A stretch of 64,000 nt of DNA from JBGNFV01 sp049645705 (GCA_049645705.1 JBARUK010000004.1:62001-126000); one strand, 5' to 3'; positions 8,205 through 17,712 are shown, counted from the stretch's first letter. A program made the numbers and translations. Notes: generated by a model from the letters alone, not told the origin.

Positions 8205-8660
8205 ATGCGTACACTGGTCACCATACATACTTGCGATAACTACCCGGAGGCTTTCATGATCCGCTCAAGGTTAGAGGCCAATGGCATACACTGCTACATT
8301 GCGGATGTGCACATGAGTACGCTGTACGGTATGATGAATAATTTTCTGGGAGGGATAAGGGTGCAGGTCAGCAGTAAAGATCTGCTACTGGCCAAAACGC
8401 TCCTGAACGAACTACCCCCGCAAACGGACGACTGCGGGGATGCAGGCCCTGTCTTGCGCTCACTGCCTGCCCATGCCGTAAACCCACCTGCTGATAAAGA
8501 AGAGGCGGTAAACTGCCCTGCCTGTGACTCGGACAACTGCCGCCGGGAAAACAGCCTGGGGGTGCCGGAGTCTATAAGCCTGCTGCTACAGGGCTTTCCT
8601 TTCCTGAGACTGCATTACCGCTACCGCTGCTTTGGGTGCTCTCACCAGTGGGAAGCCTGA
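8205..8660 (+). CDS. DUF2007-domain protein with C-terminal zinc-ribbon-like Cys pairs
   Basis: The first 70 residues match the DUF2007 (putative signal-transducing) fold: VTIHTCDNYPEAFMIRSRLEANGIHCYIADVH, then GGIRVQVSSKDLLLAKTLL. A linker leads to a C-terminal region with two Cys pairs, CPACDSDNC and CFGC, that could bind zinc. The protein has no signal peptide. Its biochemical role is unknown; the N-terminal domain is ACT-like in shape and may sense or bind a partner. It is transcribed rightward, 115 bp before the amidohydrolase trio, and could be part of that unit. Confidence 0.75.
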   Translation: MRTLVTIHTCDNYPEAFMIRSRLEANGIHCYIADVHMSTLYGMMNNFLGGIRVQVSSKDLLLAKTLLNELPPQTDDCGDAGPVLRSLPAHAVNPPADKEEAVNCPACDSDNCRRENSLGVPESISLLLQGFPFLRLHYRYRCFGCSHQWEA

Positions 8661-8774
8661 AACTTCCTGTGGCTCAGTCGCCTCTTATTTGGATTCTTTA
8701 AACCATGTGGGCCTGTACATGTTACTTATTCCCAGTACCAGGATATAGAATCTGAATAAACCCGGACAGACAAA

Positions 8775-9584
8775 ATGAGTCTTAATTTTTTTGAACTACA
8801 CTACGCATCATACCCACTTATAGCATTTGCCATTCACGACGGACACGAGGTCCGGGAAAACTTAGCTTCCCGGTATAACCTCAGTAACCACGAACGACTC
8901 CGCGAAGAGGACCCTTATACGGGTATATTTGCGCAAATATCGCCGTGCCGGATGATCGGAAAGCGAAGCCGGTTTGAAACGGACCTGAACCGTGCGCCGG
9001 AAAATGCGGTATACCAGAAGCCTGAGGATGCCTGGGGTCTGAATGTATGGAAGGAAAGCCCTACAGAAGAAATGGTAAGCGAAAGCATGAGTCTGTACAA
9101 TGACTTCTACGCGCATGCTCACACCCTCATCAGCCGCATAATAGAGCGCTTTGGCTTTGCCATTATATACGATATACACTCCTACAACTATAAGCGCGAG
9201 TCACCCGACAAGGAAGCGGACCCTCAGAAAAACCCTGAAATAAACATGGGTACTGAAAATAATAACCGGGACAAATGGCAGCCTGTGATAGACCGTATGA
9301 TGGAGGTGATGCGCGGCGGCAATTACATGGGCCGGAGCCTGGACGTAAGGGAGAACGTAAAGTTCGGCGGCGGATACCTGTCTAAGTGGGTAAATGATAA
9401 CTTTGGCGACAAATGCCTGACGCTATCTATAGAGTTTAAGAAATTCTTTATGGATGAGTGGAAAGGTGTGGGCACTGACAAAGAGATAAACACGCTAAAG
9501 GACATACTGACTACTACGATAGACCCTACCCTAAGGGCAGCAGCGGAGGTCGAAAAGACTGACAGAACATGGGAAACGAGGTAA
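8775..9584 (+). CDS. N-formylglutamate amidohydrolase-family protein
   Basis: The 269-residue product belongs to the N-formylglutamate amidohydrolase family, whose members are zinc-dependent, related to carboxypeptidases, and cleave N-acyl-amino acid amide bonds. Visible hallmarks are IAFAIHDGHEVRENL near the N-terminus (a conserved metal-binding His/Glu region), the acidic DLNRAPENAVY segment, and IIYDIHSYNYKR with a conserved His. The C-terminal GGYLSKWVNDNFGDKCLTLSIEFKKFFMDEW segment supplies a conserved Glu. No hut genes are nearby, so histidine breakdown is unlikely. Its end overlaps the DUF1704 gene by 16 bp, so the two are translationally coupled; a tailored peptide-processing job with its neighbours is more likely. 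Confidence 0.85.
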   Translation: MSLNFFELHYASYPLIAFAIHDGHEVRENLASRYNLSNHERLREEDPYTGIFAQISPCRMIGKRSRFETDLNRAPENAVYQKPEDAWGLNVWKESPTEEMVSESMSLYNDFYAHAHTLISRIIERFGFAIIYDIHSYNYKRESPDKEADPQKNPEINMGTENNNRDKWQPVIDRMMEVMRGGNYMGRSLDVRENVKFGGGYLSKWVNDNFGDKCLTLSIEFKKFFMDEWKGVGTDKEINTLKDILTTTIDPTLRAAAEVEKTDRTWETR

Positions 9585-11428
9585 AAGACACTGTTGAAGA
9601 CCGCGTAGCCCGCAGAATATCCCAGGGCAAGCGTGTCAATGTGCTTTTACCTGATGGGGGAAAGCTGTCTATGGACAGGAAGTTCCCATTTTTATGCCTG
9701 TACCGGTTTAGCAAAGAGGACCGTGACGAAAGCATGATCCGGCTGGTAAAAGCGCAGGCAAACTACCTGCTGCTACCGCAGGAAAGCTACCCCGCCACTG
9801 AAAAAGCCAGAAACCTTATCCGCCTGATCGTACAGGGACATGAGGATGAGTTCGACGCGTTTTTGCTGGTAGAGATATGGTCATACAGGGATGAGGAAGA
9901 AGACATTCCGGCCTTCTCGATCTTCAGCCCCCGCACCATGGCGAAGGAGACTACGACTACGCTGGTGAACGGTATGAAGGAGCTAAGCCTGATGGTCCCA
10001 AATGCTATAGTGAAAATAGAGAGAGGCGATAACCGGCACCCGGTGTCCAAAGGCTCTGTATTTTCGATGGACGAATGCAAGGAGATCGGTGTGCTGAACC
10101 TTGGAGTACGGATTCCGTACTTTTTCGGATCTACGGACAAGATCACCTACCCGATATCGTTCCGGGCTTTTCGCCGGAAATTTACCCGGATAGTAAAAAA
10201 AGCGATATACGGATTTATCCGGGTGCAGACGTCTAACCCCTTTGATAACTTCGGTGTGCTGGGCACGGACCTGCTGGAAGAAAGGGTGCTGGAGGTAGAC
10301 CATCAACTGGCCCAGATAAACAACAGCTACGACTTTCTGCTGGCAATGAGCCCGGTAAATGTGGGTGAGCAATGGGAGCAATTCTGCAAAAGCAACTACC
10401 GTGAGCTGCCTGTCTTCCACTACCGGCTGTTACCCTCTGACCCGGAGAAGATGAAGCGCGACCTGTACGATATCAGCATAGACCGGATAGAGGACCCCAC
10501 GCTGGCCTTTCTGCTCCACGACAAACGCTCGGAGATGGATAAGGAGATCAGCATGCTGGAAGAAAGAAATACTGAGCAGTTTATGTACAACAGCTTCCGT
10601 ATGTACGGTAAGCCGGACGATAAACTGATCAATGTGGCCCGCCACATCCTGAAGGAATTTAACAGCCTGGACAGCGAGGATCACGAGCGCGTAACTCCCG
10701 AAGAGTTTAAGCTTAGGGCGGAGACATACATCAATGCACTACGCAGCCAGGCACCTGAGTTCGGCTGCGACATCAGAATACGCAAGGACCTGAACGGCAT
10801 CATGGTAAACCGTGGCTGCCTGATGATCTCTAATACATTTAACTCGGCTGCGCACAGGGTATATCCCCTGCTGGAGCATGAGATAGGCACCCACTCCCTC
10901 ACTTATTATAACGGACAGAAGCAGCCGCTACAGTTGTTTTACATAGGACTGGCCGGATACGATGAATGGCAGGAAGGGCTGGCGGTATTTTCAGAATACA
11001 TGTCTGACGGACTTACCCGTTCACGCATGCGCATGCTGGCGGCCAGGGTTATAGCCTCGGACTGCCTGGCCAGGGGCGCGGACTTTATAGAGAACTTCAG
11101 CATGCTGCACGAACAGTATAATTTCCCGGCACGGACGGCCTTCAATATTACCACGCGCATACACCGCGGAGGGGGACTGACTAAAGATTCTATCTACCTG
11201 CGTGGCCTGCTGAAGTTGCTGGACTACATGAAGGACCATGATACGATGGACCACCTGTACATAGGCAAGATCGCGGAAAAACATATACCCTATATAGAAG
11301 AGTTACTCTACAGGAACATCCTGAAAAAGCCTGAGGTGCTACCGCTTTTTCTTCATCAGAATAAACTGAAAGAAAAGCTGGATCAGATCAGAAACTATCA
11401 TTCCATTACAGAATTAGCAAAATATTAA
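9569..11428 (+). CDS. DUF1704 metallopeptidase (flavohemoglobin expression-modulating QEGLA motif protein)
   Basis: The 619-residue protein has the two hallmarks of this family: HEIGTHS with His437, Glu438 and His442 as zinc ligands/catalytic acid, and WQEGLAVFSEYMS with Glu469. Together they form an HExxxH...E metallopeptidase site. The family includes the eukaryotic MATCAP tyrosine carboxypeptidases that trim tubulin C-termini; bacterial members are little studied. The N-terminal 350 residues carry no motif I can name. It lies between an amidohydrolase and an ATP-grasp ligase with only a 2-bp gap to the latter. This points to a shared pathway in which an amino acid is ligated to, and removed from, a peptide or protein; that is inference. 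Confidence 0.88.
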   Translation: MGNEVKDTVEDRVARRISQGKRVNVLLPDGGKLSMDRKFPFLCLYRFSKEDRDESMIRLVKAQANYLLLPQESYPATEKARNLIRLIVQGHEDEFDAFLLVEIWSYRDEEEDIPAFSIFSPRTMAKETTTTLVNGMKELSLMVPNAIVKIERGDNRHPVSKGSVFSMDECKEIGVLNLGVRIPYFFGSTDKITYPISFRAFRRKFTRIVKKAIYGFIRVQTSNPFDNFGVLGTDLLEERVLEVDHQLAQINNSYDFLLAMSPVNVGEQWEQFCKSNYRELPVFHYRLLPSDPEKMKRDLYDISIDRIEDPTLAFLLHDKRSEMDKEISMLEERNTEQFMYNSFRMYGKPDDKLINVARHILKEFNSLDSEDHERVTPEEFKLRAETYINALRSQAPEFGCDIRIRKDLNGIMVNRGCLMISNTFNSAAHRVYPLLEHEIGTHSLTYYNGQKQPLQLFYIGLAGYDEWQEGLAVFSEYMSDGLTRSRMRMLAARVIASDCLARGADFIENFSMLHEQYNFPARTAFNITTRIHRGGGLTKDSIYLRGLLKLLDYMKDHDTMDHLYIGKIAEKHIPYIEELLYRNILKKPEVLPLFLHQNKLKEKLDQIRNYHSITELAKY

Positions 11429-11430
11429 AA

Positions 11431-12471
11431 ATGAAAATAGCCTTTATTGTCAACGACGTGGCCACAGAGCCGGAGAACTATACGACTCCTAAGCTGGCCT
11501 TCGCAGCGCTCAAGCGCGAGCATGACGTTTATTTTTTGGGAGTTGGCGATCTGGCATACTATTCGGAAGGATGTATGGGAGGAAGGGCCAGAAAGATCCC
11601 TGTGAAAAAATACAAGTCTACCAAATCCATGATGGAGGCGATGAAGGCAGCGGAGCCTACCCGTGTGGTGGATTCGGAGCTTGATGTGATCTTTCTCCGG
11701 AATAACCCTTCGGATGATATGATAGACCGGCCCTGGGCGACAAATGCGCCGCTTATATTCGGGCAGATAGCCATTAAGAACGGCTGTATTGTGGTAAATG
11801 ATCCGCGGAGCCTGTCTAATGCTATGAATAAGATGTACTTCCAGCATTTTCCTGAAAAAATACGCCCCAGAACCATTATCACCCGCAATAAGGATGAGAT
11901 AATGGACTTTTACCTGAGTCAGAAAAAGAAGATCGTGATGAAGCCTCTGCAGGGTTCGGGCGGTACTAATGTCTTTTTGCTGGATGCCAAAAGCGAAAAG
12001 AATATGAACCAGATGATAGATGCCATCAACCGTGACGGCTTTATCATAGCGCAGGAGTACCTGCCGGAAGCAAGTGAAGGTGATATACGTCTGTTTGTAG
12101 TAAATGGCCATGCACTGTGTGTAGATGGCAAATATGCTGCTATGCGCCGAAGAAACAACTCGGGTGATGTGCGAAGTAACATACACGCAGGTGGCAAACC
12201 TGAGCGGGTAAAGGTAGACGATACGATACTGGACCTGGTGAAGGTGGTACGGCCTAAACTGCTGCAGGACGGCATGTTTATGGTAGGCCTGGACATAGTG
12301 GGCGATAAGCTGATGGAGATCAACGTATTCAGCCCCGGTGGGCTAAACCTCCTGTCGCAGATGGAAGAGGTAGACTTTACCACCGAGGTGATCCGCAACC
12401 TGGAAGACAAGGCGTACTACAACAGCATCTATGACCGCTCTATAGAGAATAAGCTGGCCTCTATGCTATAA
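11431..12471 (+). CDS. Glutathione-synthetase-like ATP-grasp ligase
   Basis: The 346-residue protein has the glutathione synthetase (GshB) ATP-grasp layout. The N-terminal domain contains NDPRSLSNAMNKMYFQHFPE. The ATP-binding core has KIVMKPLQGSGGTNVFLLD, IAQEYLPEASEGDIRLFVVNG and the metal-binding end MVGLDIVGDKLMEINVFSPGGLN. It is a little longer than E. coli GshB, and no gamma-glutamylcysteine synthetase lies nearby. Such enzymes ligate a carboxylate to an amine through an acyl-phosphate. As the third gene of a tight trio with an amidohydrolase and a DUF1704 peptidase, it more likely makes a peptide or modifies a protein C-terminus than plain glutathione. Confidence 0.88.
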   Translation: MKIAFIVNDVATEPENYTTPKLAFAALKREHDVYFLGVGDLAYYSEGCMGGRARKIPVKKYKSTKSMMEAMKAAEPTRVVDSELDVIFLRNNPSDDMIDRPWATNAPLIFGQIAIKNGCIVVNDPRSLSNAMNKMYFQHFPEKIRPRTIITRNKDEIMDFYLSQKKKIVMKPLQGSGGTNVFLLDAKSEKNMNQMIDAINRDGFIIAQEYLPEASEGDIRLFVVNGHALCVDGKYAAMRRRNNSGDVRSNIHAGGKPERVKVDDTILDLVKVVRPKLLQDGMFMVGLDIVGDKLMEINVFSPGGLNLLSQMEEVDFTTEVIRNLEDKAYYNSIYDRSIENKLASML

Positions 12472-12497
12472 AATACCAGATGGCTGTCCTGCCGTGA

Positions 12498-13517
12498 TCA
12501 TATGACCACGGCGGGTGCCTTCAGGTTGGTATTACCCTTCTCAGTCTCATCAGGATCGAAGTTATGAAAGGCGGCTTTGGCGGCCTGGTAGCCGTGGTTC
12601 CACCGTTTTTTGTTCATTTCCGGGCTGAAGTCGAGTGCATCGCCCAGGGGTATTACGGGTGAGATGAGTACCGGCTTAAAGTACTTCAGCTCACGGCCTG
12701 ACTTAGACGTCAGTGTCGCATTCTGCTCTTTGGCCTGCTGTACGAGCCGGTTTATCCTCAGAAACTCTTCCAGGTCATTCAGAAACACCTCATTCAGGGC
12801 TATGTCGACGAGCGAGCGCTTGGCAATATTGAATATATTATCGGCTGCTTTCTTATTAGGTATCAGTGGTTTCTCTTTATCAAAAGAAAAGGGAGCACAG
12901 TTGATGATAATGATCACGTCCGGCCCGCCATTATCGAAGTCCCGCATGAGTACATCTTTGAGCGGACTGTTATTCCGCAACCCTCCGTCTACTGCCTGAA
13001 GCACATCTCCGTTGAGGGTTTTAAGCGTACGGATGGGCTCCCAGAATACGGGCATGAGTGAGGAGGCGAGCACACCGTCCTGTAATGTCTTATCGTCGGC
13101 AAAGGCGTCCGGGCTGAAGCTGTAGTAGCGGCCGTCTTCCAGTGACACGGCTCCGAAGTGGGTAGGTACGGTAAATGCACTCTTCCGGATATACTTGCGT
13201 ACCAGTTTGTCCAGGGGCTTGTAGCTGAGTATACCCTTTTTGCCCCTGAGTATCCTGGCTACGGCAGGCAGTACGGCTACTTTGCCTTTGTACACCTGGT
13301 CATTGTCCAGGTTACGCCATACATCGAGCAGGTCATTATACTTATTCATGCCCATCATTACGGCATTGAGGCACCCTACAGACACGCCGGAATAAACCTG
13401 CGCCTCCATCCGGGGGTGTTGCTTGAGGACAACGTTCTGTATAAACTCCAAAGCGCCTACCTGGAAGGCTCCCTTGGCCCCGCCCCCACTCATGACAATA
13501 GCATACTTCTTACTCAT
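12498..13517 (-). CDS. Patatin-like phospholipase (intact catalytic motifs)
   Basis: This 339-residue protein has the patatin fold: an oxyanion hole SGGGAKGAFQVGAL at residues 10-23, the nucleophile elbow GVSVG with Ser46, and the catalytic Asp in AVDGGLRNNSPL. No signal peptide is seen, so it is probably cytoplasmic or reaches membranes from inside. Patatins hydrolyse acyl chains of phospholipids. It is the downstream member of a tandem pair (57 bp apart) with a paralogue at 13575. Its stop lies 26 bp from the end of the convergent ATP-grasp gene, with a short inverted repeat (12491-12512) across the boundary. Confidence 0.9.
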   Translation of the reverse strand: MSKKYAIVMSGGGAKGAFQVGALEFIQNVVLKQHPRMEAQVYSGVSVGCLNAVMMGMNKYNDLLDVWRNLDNDQVYKGKVAVLPAVARILRGKKGILSYKPLDKLVRKYIRKSAFTVPTHFGAVSLEDGRYYSFSPDAFADDKTLQDGVLASSLMPVFWEPIRTLKTLNGDVLQAVDGGLRNNSPLKDVLMRDFDNGGPDVIIIINCAPFSFDKEKPLIPNKKAADNIFNIAKRSLVDIALNEVFLNDLEEFLRINRLVQQAKEQNATLTSKSGRELKYFKPVLISPVIPLGDALDFSPEMNKKRWNHGYQAAKAAFHNFDPDETEKGNTNLKAPAVVI

Positions 13518-13574
13518 AGGATTTGGTTTGGTTGAACTACCTATACAATGACTGCAGGATCGTTTGGTTTGATA

Positions 13575-14591
13575 TCAGATTTGATCCGGGGCCCGCTCTA
13601 CCGTACCGGCACCACCATGGGTCGCGCCTTTGTGCATATAGGGGGTATTACGAAATATGCGCTTGGCTTCTACAAAGCCCATATTCTGCTGCTCTTTCAG
13701 CACTTCGGGGCTGTAGTCACGTACGTCCGACAGCTTGTCAGGGGGGCATACCACTACCGAACGGTAATACTTAAGCTCGCCCCCGTCTACCGTACGGATG
13801 TCCCGGTCTTCAGTACCGGCCTCGACCTGGTTATTTATTCTCAGAAACTCATCCAGGTCACGGCTAAAGAGCGTTTCCGGAGCCGCTTCAAGGTACATGG
13901 CCCGGGCCATAGACACCGCATCGGGCTGGCCGGGCACCCGCAGGGGCAGATCATCATGCTGCGAGCCGCGGCAGGGCATGGTAGATATGATAAATACTGC
14001 ATCCGGATCATAGGCCAGCACCTCGCCTATCGGGTTTGCCCGCAGGGCGCTGCCATCTACCACCATCCTGATCACGCCCTGCCTGGTACGCACCTCCTTT
14101 ACCGGAGGGTGGTAGCCGGGTACCCTCATAGAGGCGATGGCCGCATCCTGCAGGTCCCTGTCCGTATCAAAGTCATCGTTGGTCAGCGTAAAGTACTTAC
14201 CGTCACTAAAAGAGGCCAGCGGCAGCAGTACCTTTTGGCGGATGTCTTCCAGGCGCACGTATCGCCGGATCAGATCTTCCAGCGGGCTGCCGTTGTTAAA
14301 GCCCCTGGCCCCCGTAAGCATCTTCCATGCATATTGTAGCCGGTGAGGGGTTCGCGGGTGGTCTCTGCCCAGCATTTTCCAGGCATTCAGAAGTTCCTCG
14401 TATTTCCCCATACTCATCATCAGAGAGGTAAAGGCATTGGTAGAAGAGCCATAAAACACACTGTATTCAAGGTGGGTGAGACGGGGTATACGCTCTACCA
14501 CATTTCTTTGAATATATTCCAGTGCACCTACCACGAAGCTCCCCCTAGACCCTCCTCCGTTCATCACAATTGCAAGTTTAATATTTTCCAT
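13575..14591 (-). CDS. Patatin-like protein with altered nucleophile elbow
   Basis: This 338-residue paralogue of the neighbouring patatin has the oxyanion hole NGGGSRGSFVVGAL and the catalytic-Asp region VVDGSALRANPIG. Aligned with its paralogue, the nucleophile elbow reads GSSTN instead of GVSVG: Ser50 is kept but the last Gly is Asn52. That glycine normally allows the tight turn, so activity may be lowered or changed. The gene begins a two-gene unit, transcribed leftward. It probably arose by tandem duplication followed by divergence, and could act as a regulator or a phospholipase with other specificity. Confidence 0.87.
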   Translation of the reverse strand: MENIKLAIVMNGGGSRGSFVVGALEYIQRNVVERIPRLTHLEYSVFYGSSTNAFTSLMMSMGKYEELLNAWKMLGRDHPRTPHRLQYAWKMLTGARGFNNGSPLEDLIRRYVRLEDIRQKVLLPLASFSDGKYFTLTNDDFDTDRDLQDAAIASMRVPGYHPPVKEVRTRQGVIRMVVDGSALRANPIGEVLAYDPDAVFIISTMPCRGSQHDDLPLRVPGQPDAVSMARAMYLEAAPETLFSRDLDEFLRINNQVEAGTEDRDIRTVDGGELKYYRSVVVCPPDKLSDVRDYSPEVLKEQQNMGFVEAKRIFRNTPYMHKGATHGGAGTVERAPDQI

Positions 14592-14807
14592 AGAATCGAA
14601 TCGTTCTTGGAGGAAAACATAAGGGAATGAGTAAAGCCAGTTAAAAAAAAATAGTCCTTATTGCATTCAGTCGTTTTCTCCGGTAATTATTATTGAAAAT
14701 AGGGATATAATTCCGAGCCGGAAACACGGTTAATGGTTAATTCACAATACCTGATTTCAGGGAGGCGTTGATCCAATAATAATTGATATAAAAAATATGT
14801 ATAAGGG

Positions 14808-15449
14808 TCAGTAACTCCCTACTTCATATATACCGTTCTCAATGGCGTACTTCACTAATCCGGCCGTATTGCGCATATTCAGCTTGCTTAGCAGGTTCTT
14901 GCGGTGAGTCTCTACCGTATGGGTAGAGATAAACAGCTGCTCGGCTATCTCCGGTGTGGTACACTCCTTTACTATCAGCCGCAGCACGTCCTTTTCTCTC
15001 TGGGTAAGCTCAAATGTCCTGTTGCGGTGGCCCACCAGGCTGTCCATCACCGTACGCTGTATCTCGTCTGTAAAGTAATTCTCACCCCTCATGATGGTAC
15101 GGATGGCGTTTACTAAAGAGTCCTGCTTCGTATTTTTCAGGATATAGCCATTGGCCCCGCATTTTAGCAGCTGCCGGATAAACTCCGGCTTGTTATACAT
15201 GGTCAGTACCAGTATTTTGATATCATTATGGTTTTCCCGGACCCATTGCGTAGCCTTTATACCATCTTTACCCGGCATATTTATGTCCATGATCACCAGG
15301 TCTACCTGCTTATTTTCTTTGACCAGAGTGATAACCTGGTCACCCGTTTCTGCCGTGCCTGCTATATGAATATCGGGCTGTGACTGGAGCATGAGTATGA
15401 TGCCATCGACTACCAGGCGATGATCATCGGCTATGATGATATTGATCAT
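14808..15449 (-). CDS. LuxR/NarL-family response regulator
   Basis: The 213-residue protein has an N-terminal receiver domain with the acidic pair in IIADDHRLVV, phospho-acceptor Asp55 (VIMDINMPG), the switch Thr in ILVLTMYN and Lys in YILKNT. A C-terminal LuxR-type helix-turn-helix follows, with LTQREKDVLRLIVKECTTPEIAEQLFISTHTVETHRKNLLSKL. It is a DNA-binding activator or repressor. Its start overlaps the end of the histidine kinase gene by ATGA, so the pair is a two-component system made together. The 216 bp downstream, before the patatin pair, hold no gene. Confidence 0.95.
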   Translation of the reverse strand: MINIIIADDHRLVVDGIILMLQSQPDIHIAGTAETGDQVITLVKENKQVDLVIMDINMPGKDGIKATQWVRENHNDIKILVLTMYNKPEFIRQLLKCGANGYILKNTKQDSLVNAIRTIMRGENYFTDEIQRTVMDSLVGHRNRTFELTQREKDVLRLIVKECTTPEIAEQLFISTHTVETHRKNLLSKLNMRNTAGLVKYAIENGIYEVGSY

Positions 15450-17299
15450 GTGGTTGGTATTTCTACAGTTATAGTGGCCCCTCTGCCGGGCTGTGTGTCT
15501 ACGTGCAAAGCGCCTCCCAGCGACTTTACCCTGTCTGCTACGTTGTGTAAACCGACCCCGTCACCAGACCCGGTACCCGTACTAAAACCGATCCCGTCAT
15601 CTTCTACCATCAGAATGATCTCATCTTCCAGCTTGTTTAACTGTACCGTGATGTTACTGGCATGGGCATGCTTCAGTATATTACTCACCAGTTCCTGCAC
15701 GATCCTGTACAGATGTAGTTCCAGCGTATTGTCTACCCTGTTCTGCATATTGATTATCTGCATGTGCACCCTGTACTGCCTGCTGCTTTCCAGCGTCTCC
15801 TTCAGGTCTTCCAGCGCTGCCGCCAGGCCAAATTTTGTCAGCACTCCGCTCAGCATGTCGTGCGATATCTCGCGCACTTCCTTCACCGCCCGGTCCAGCA
15901 GTTCGCCCAGTCGGTCGCGCTGTTCTTCTACTTCATTGTATTGCCCGGCCGTTTGTAAGCTTTCGTAGGCATTTAAATGCAACTTTACCGCACTCAGGGT
16001 GCTACCCAGCCGGTCGTGCAGATCAGTAGCTATACGGTTGCGCTCTTTTTCCTGCCCGCCTATCATCGCATTCATACGCTCCAGCTCGTGGTCCTGCAGC
16101 ATCTTATTCACCTCCTGGTGGTGTAGCTTCGTGCGTTTCTCTGCCAGCTGCCGTACCACCCGCTGCCGTTGGGTATAGAACACAATGATCAGTACCGTTA
16201 GGATAAGCACCACCGCCAGCGCCGTCAGGATCAGGTTCTTCTCCTTTGTCTGCTGCGTGATCATGGCTTCTTTGTTCTCTATTTCCCTTTGCTTCTTTTC
16301 GTTTTGATAGTAGGCTTCTTTTTCGGCTATTTTTTCCTGAATTTCTGCGTCAAATATCTTTTCTCTAAGTGTAGCATACCTTTCAAAATACTTATTCGTT
16401 TTTTCAGAATACCGCTTATTTAGATCATTTCGAATAATATGTTCTAAGAAATCTAGTATCAGATTTTCGATATCCAAATCTTCGGCTATTGCTATACCCT
16501 CTTCAAACACTTGTAGTGCAAAATCAGAGTGGTTCAATTTTTCATGAACAATGCCAATATTTAGCATAACCCTGGCTTTGCGATAATCATCATTCAATGA
16601 ATCAAACCCCTCTTTAGCCTGTTCATATAGAACTAAAGCCTCTTTATAATCCTCGCGCTGTTCCTGAACGACTCCGAAGTTCTGTTTTATGCCGATAAGG
16701 TGATGAGTAGCCCCTAACCGGCTAAACCCATCGTATGCTATGTCAAGGTAATATTGGGATGAGTCCAGGTCATACCCATCAAATAATTTCTCGTAAAATA
16801 TAGTACCGAGTGTATTAGCCACCCCAAAATACATACCTTCATTGCCTTGGTTTTTGTAGTATTTTAAAGCAGACTTCAGATAGCGAAAGGCCTTATCAAA
16901 GGTGTCGCCTTCGGCATATAGATTTCCTAGATTAAAATAATTATTAGCTAAGCCTTTTTCATTCTTTATTGCTTCATTAATGGCGGCGGAATGCAAGTAA
17001 TCATCTATAGCGAAAGTGTTATCTCCCTTCCGAAAGTATGCGAGTCCTCTCCTGTTTAGGATATTAGCTATACCAATGGAATCACCTTCTTGGATAAAAA
17101 GAGATAAAGCAGCTCCATATATAAGAACTGCTTTATCATAATCTGCATCTTTATAGAATTTTTTACCCTCCTTAGAAAGAAATTCTCCACTCAAACTATC
17201 TCCTGACAGTTGATACAAGCTATCGATCAATGGTTCATTAGCGAACGCTTGAAACCATAAAGACAGAATACAGATAAGAAGCGTAATTCTAAGTTTCAT
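15446..17299 (-). CDS. TPR-containing sensor histidine kinase (HisKA_3 type)
   Basis: The 617-residue protein starts with a signal peptide or membrane anchor (ITLLICILSLWFQAFA). About 280 residues of tetratricopeptide repeats follow (for example KAFRYLKSALKYYKNQGNEGMYFGVANTLG), then a coiled coil, one membrane helix (LTALAVVLILTVLIIVFYT) and the kinase core. The phospho-acceptor is His428 in EKERNRIATDLHDRLGSTLS (HisKA_3), and the ATPase part has the N box ELVSNILKHAHA and the G box DDGIGFS...GVGLHNV. The sensor part is therefore periplasmic TPR, a common Bacteroidota design. The partner is the overlapping LuxR-type regulator. The 5' half (about 16,350-17,299) is clearly more AT-rich than the kinase half, which suggests the sensor region has a separate history. 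Confidence 0.93.
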   Translation of the reverse strand: MKLRITLLICILSLWFQAFANEPLIDSLYQLSGDSLSGEFLSKEGKKFYKDADYDKAVLIYGAALSLFIQEGDSIGIANILNRRGLAYFRKGDNTFAIDDYLHSAAINEAIKNEKGLANNYFNLGNLYAEGDTFDKAFRYLKSALKYYKNQGNEGMYFGVANTLGTIFYEKLFDGYDLDSSQYYLDIAYDGFSRLGATHHLIGIKQNFGVVQEQREDYKEALVLYEQAKEGFDSLNDDYRKARVMLNIGIVHEKLNHSDFALQVFEEGIAIAEDLDIENLILDFLEHIIRNDLNKRYSEKTNKYFERYATLREKIFDAEIQEKIAEKEAYYQNEKKQREIENKEAMITQQTKEKNLILTALAVVLILTVLIIVFYTQRQRVVRQLAEKRTKLHHQEVNKMLQDHELERMNAMIGGQEKERNRIATDLHDRLGSTLSAVKLHLNAYESLQTAGQYNEVEEQRDRLGELLDRAVKEVREISHDMLSGVLTKFGLAAALEDLKETLESSRQYRVHMQIINMQNRVDNTLELHLYRIVQELVSNILKHAHASNITVQLNKLEDEIILMVEDDGIGFSTGTGSGDGVGLHNVADRVKSLGGALHVDTQPGRGATITVEIPTT

Positions 17300-17352
17300 T
17301 TCATTCCAACTTGGGATTATTTAATTTACAGCTTTTTTTCTATTAATAAAAC

Positions 17353-17700
17353 TTAATTAGTATCAGCCTCAAAATAGTAAGAGGTGCTCTCTCCTTTTCC
17401 TCCAATCCCTCCTTTAGGATCATAAATAATTTTTACCCTCGAAATATTTACTTTTTCACCATTCGCCTTAATACTTTTAGGTAAAATGAAATGGCAATCG
17501 ATTATATCTGTTGCCCAATATTTAGTAATAAAAAATTATTTCCTGGATTAGTTGCCTATTTAAAAAAAGAATACATGATCTCGTATTTATCCTCATTACA
17601 ATCCTTATATATTCCATGCTTGAAGTATTTCGGGTTTGGTATATAACAGTTATTTTTATTGATCAGAATTTCTAACAACTTTTAGTTGAAAAAGATCTTT
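17353..17700 (-). pseudogene. Decayed copy of the subtilase companion gene
   Basis: Reading the minus strand from 17520 to a stop at 17353-17355 gives a frame ending STSYYFEADTN. This matches the end of the intact companion protein at 18380-18778 (STSYYVEADDDD), and the part before it (DIIDCHFILPKSIKANGEKVNIS) lines up with EIIDEEQFMMSSLATEHKVTIT. Upstream, a fragment with NPKYFKHGIYKDCNEDKYEI may be the N-terminal part in another frame, ended by a stop near 17540. No single open frame covers the gene. It follows a decayed subtilase, so gene order matches the intact pair next to it. DNA here is very AT-rich. Confidence 0.75.
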
Positions 17701-17712
17701 AGCGTATTACTA

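Noticed and set aside
12491..12512. Terminator between the ATP-grasp and patatin genes
   Set aside because: The inverted repeat (GCCGTG/CACGGC) spans the patatin stop codon and has no T run, so I do not call it a terminator.
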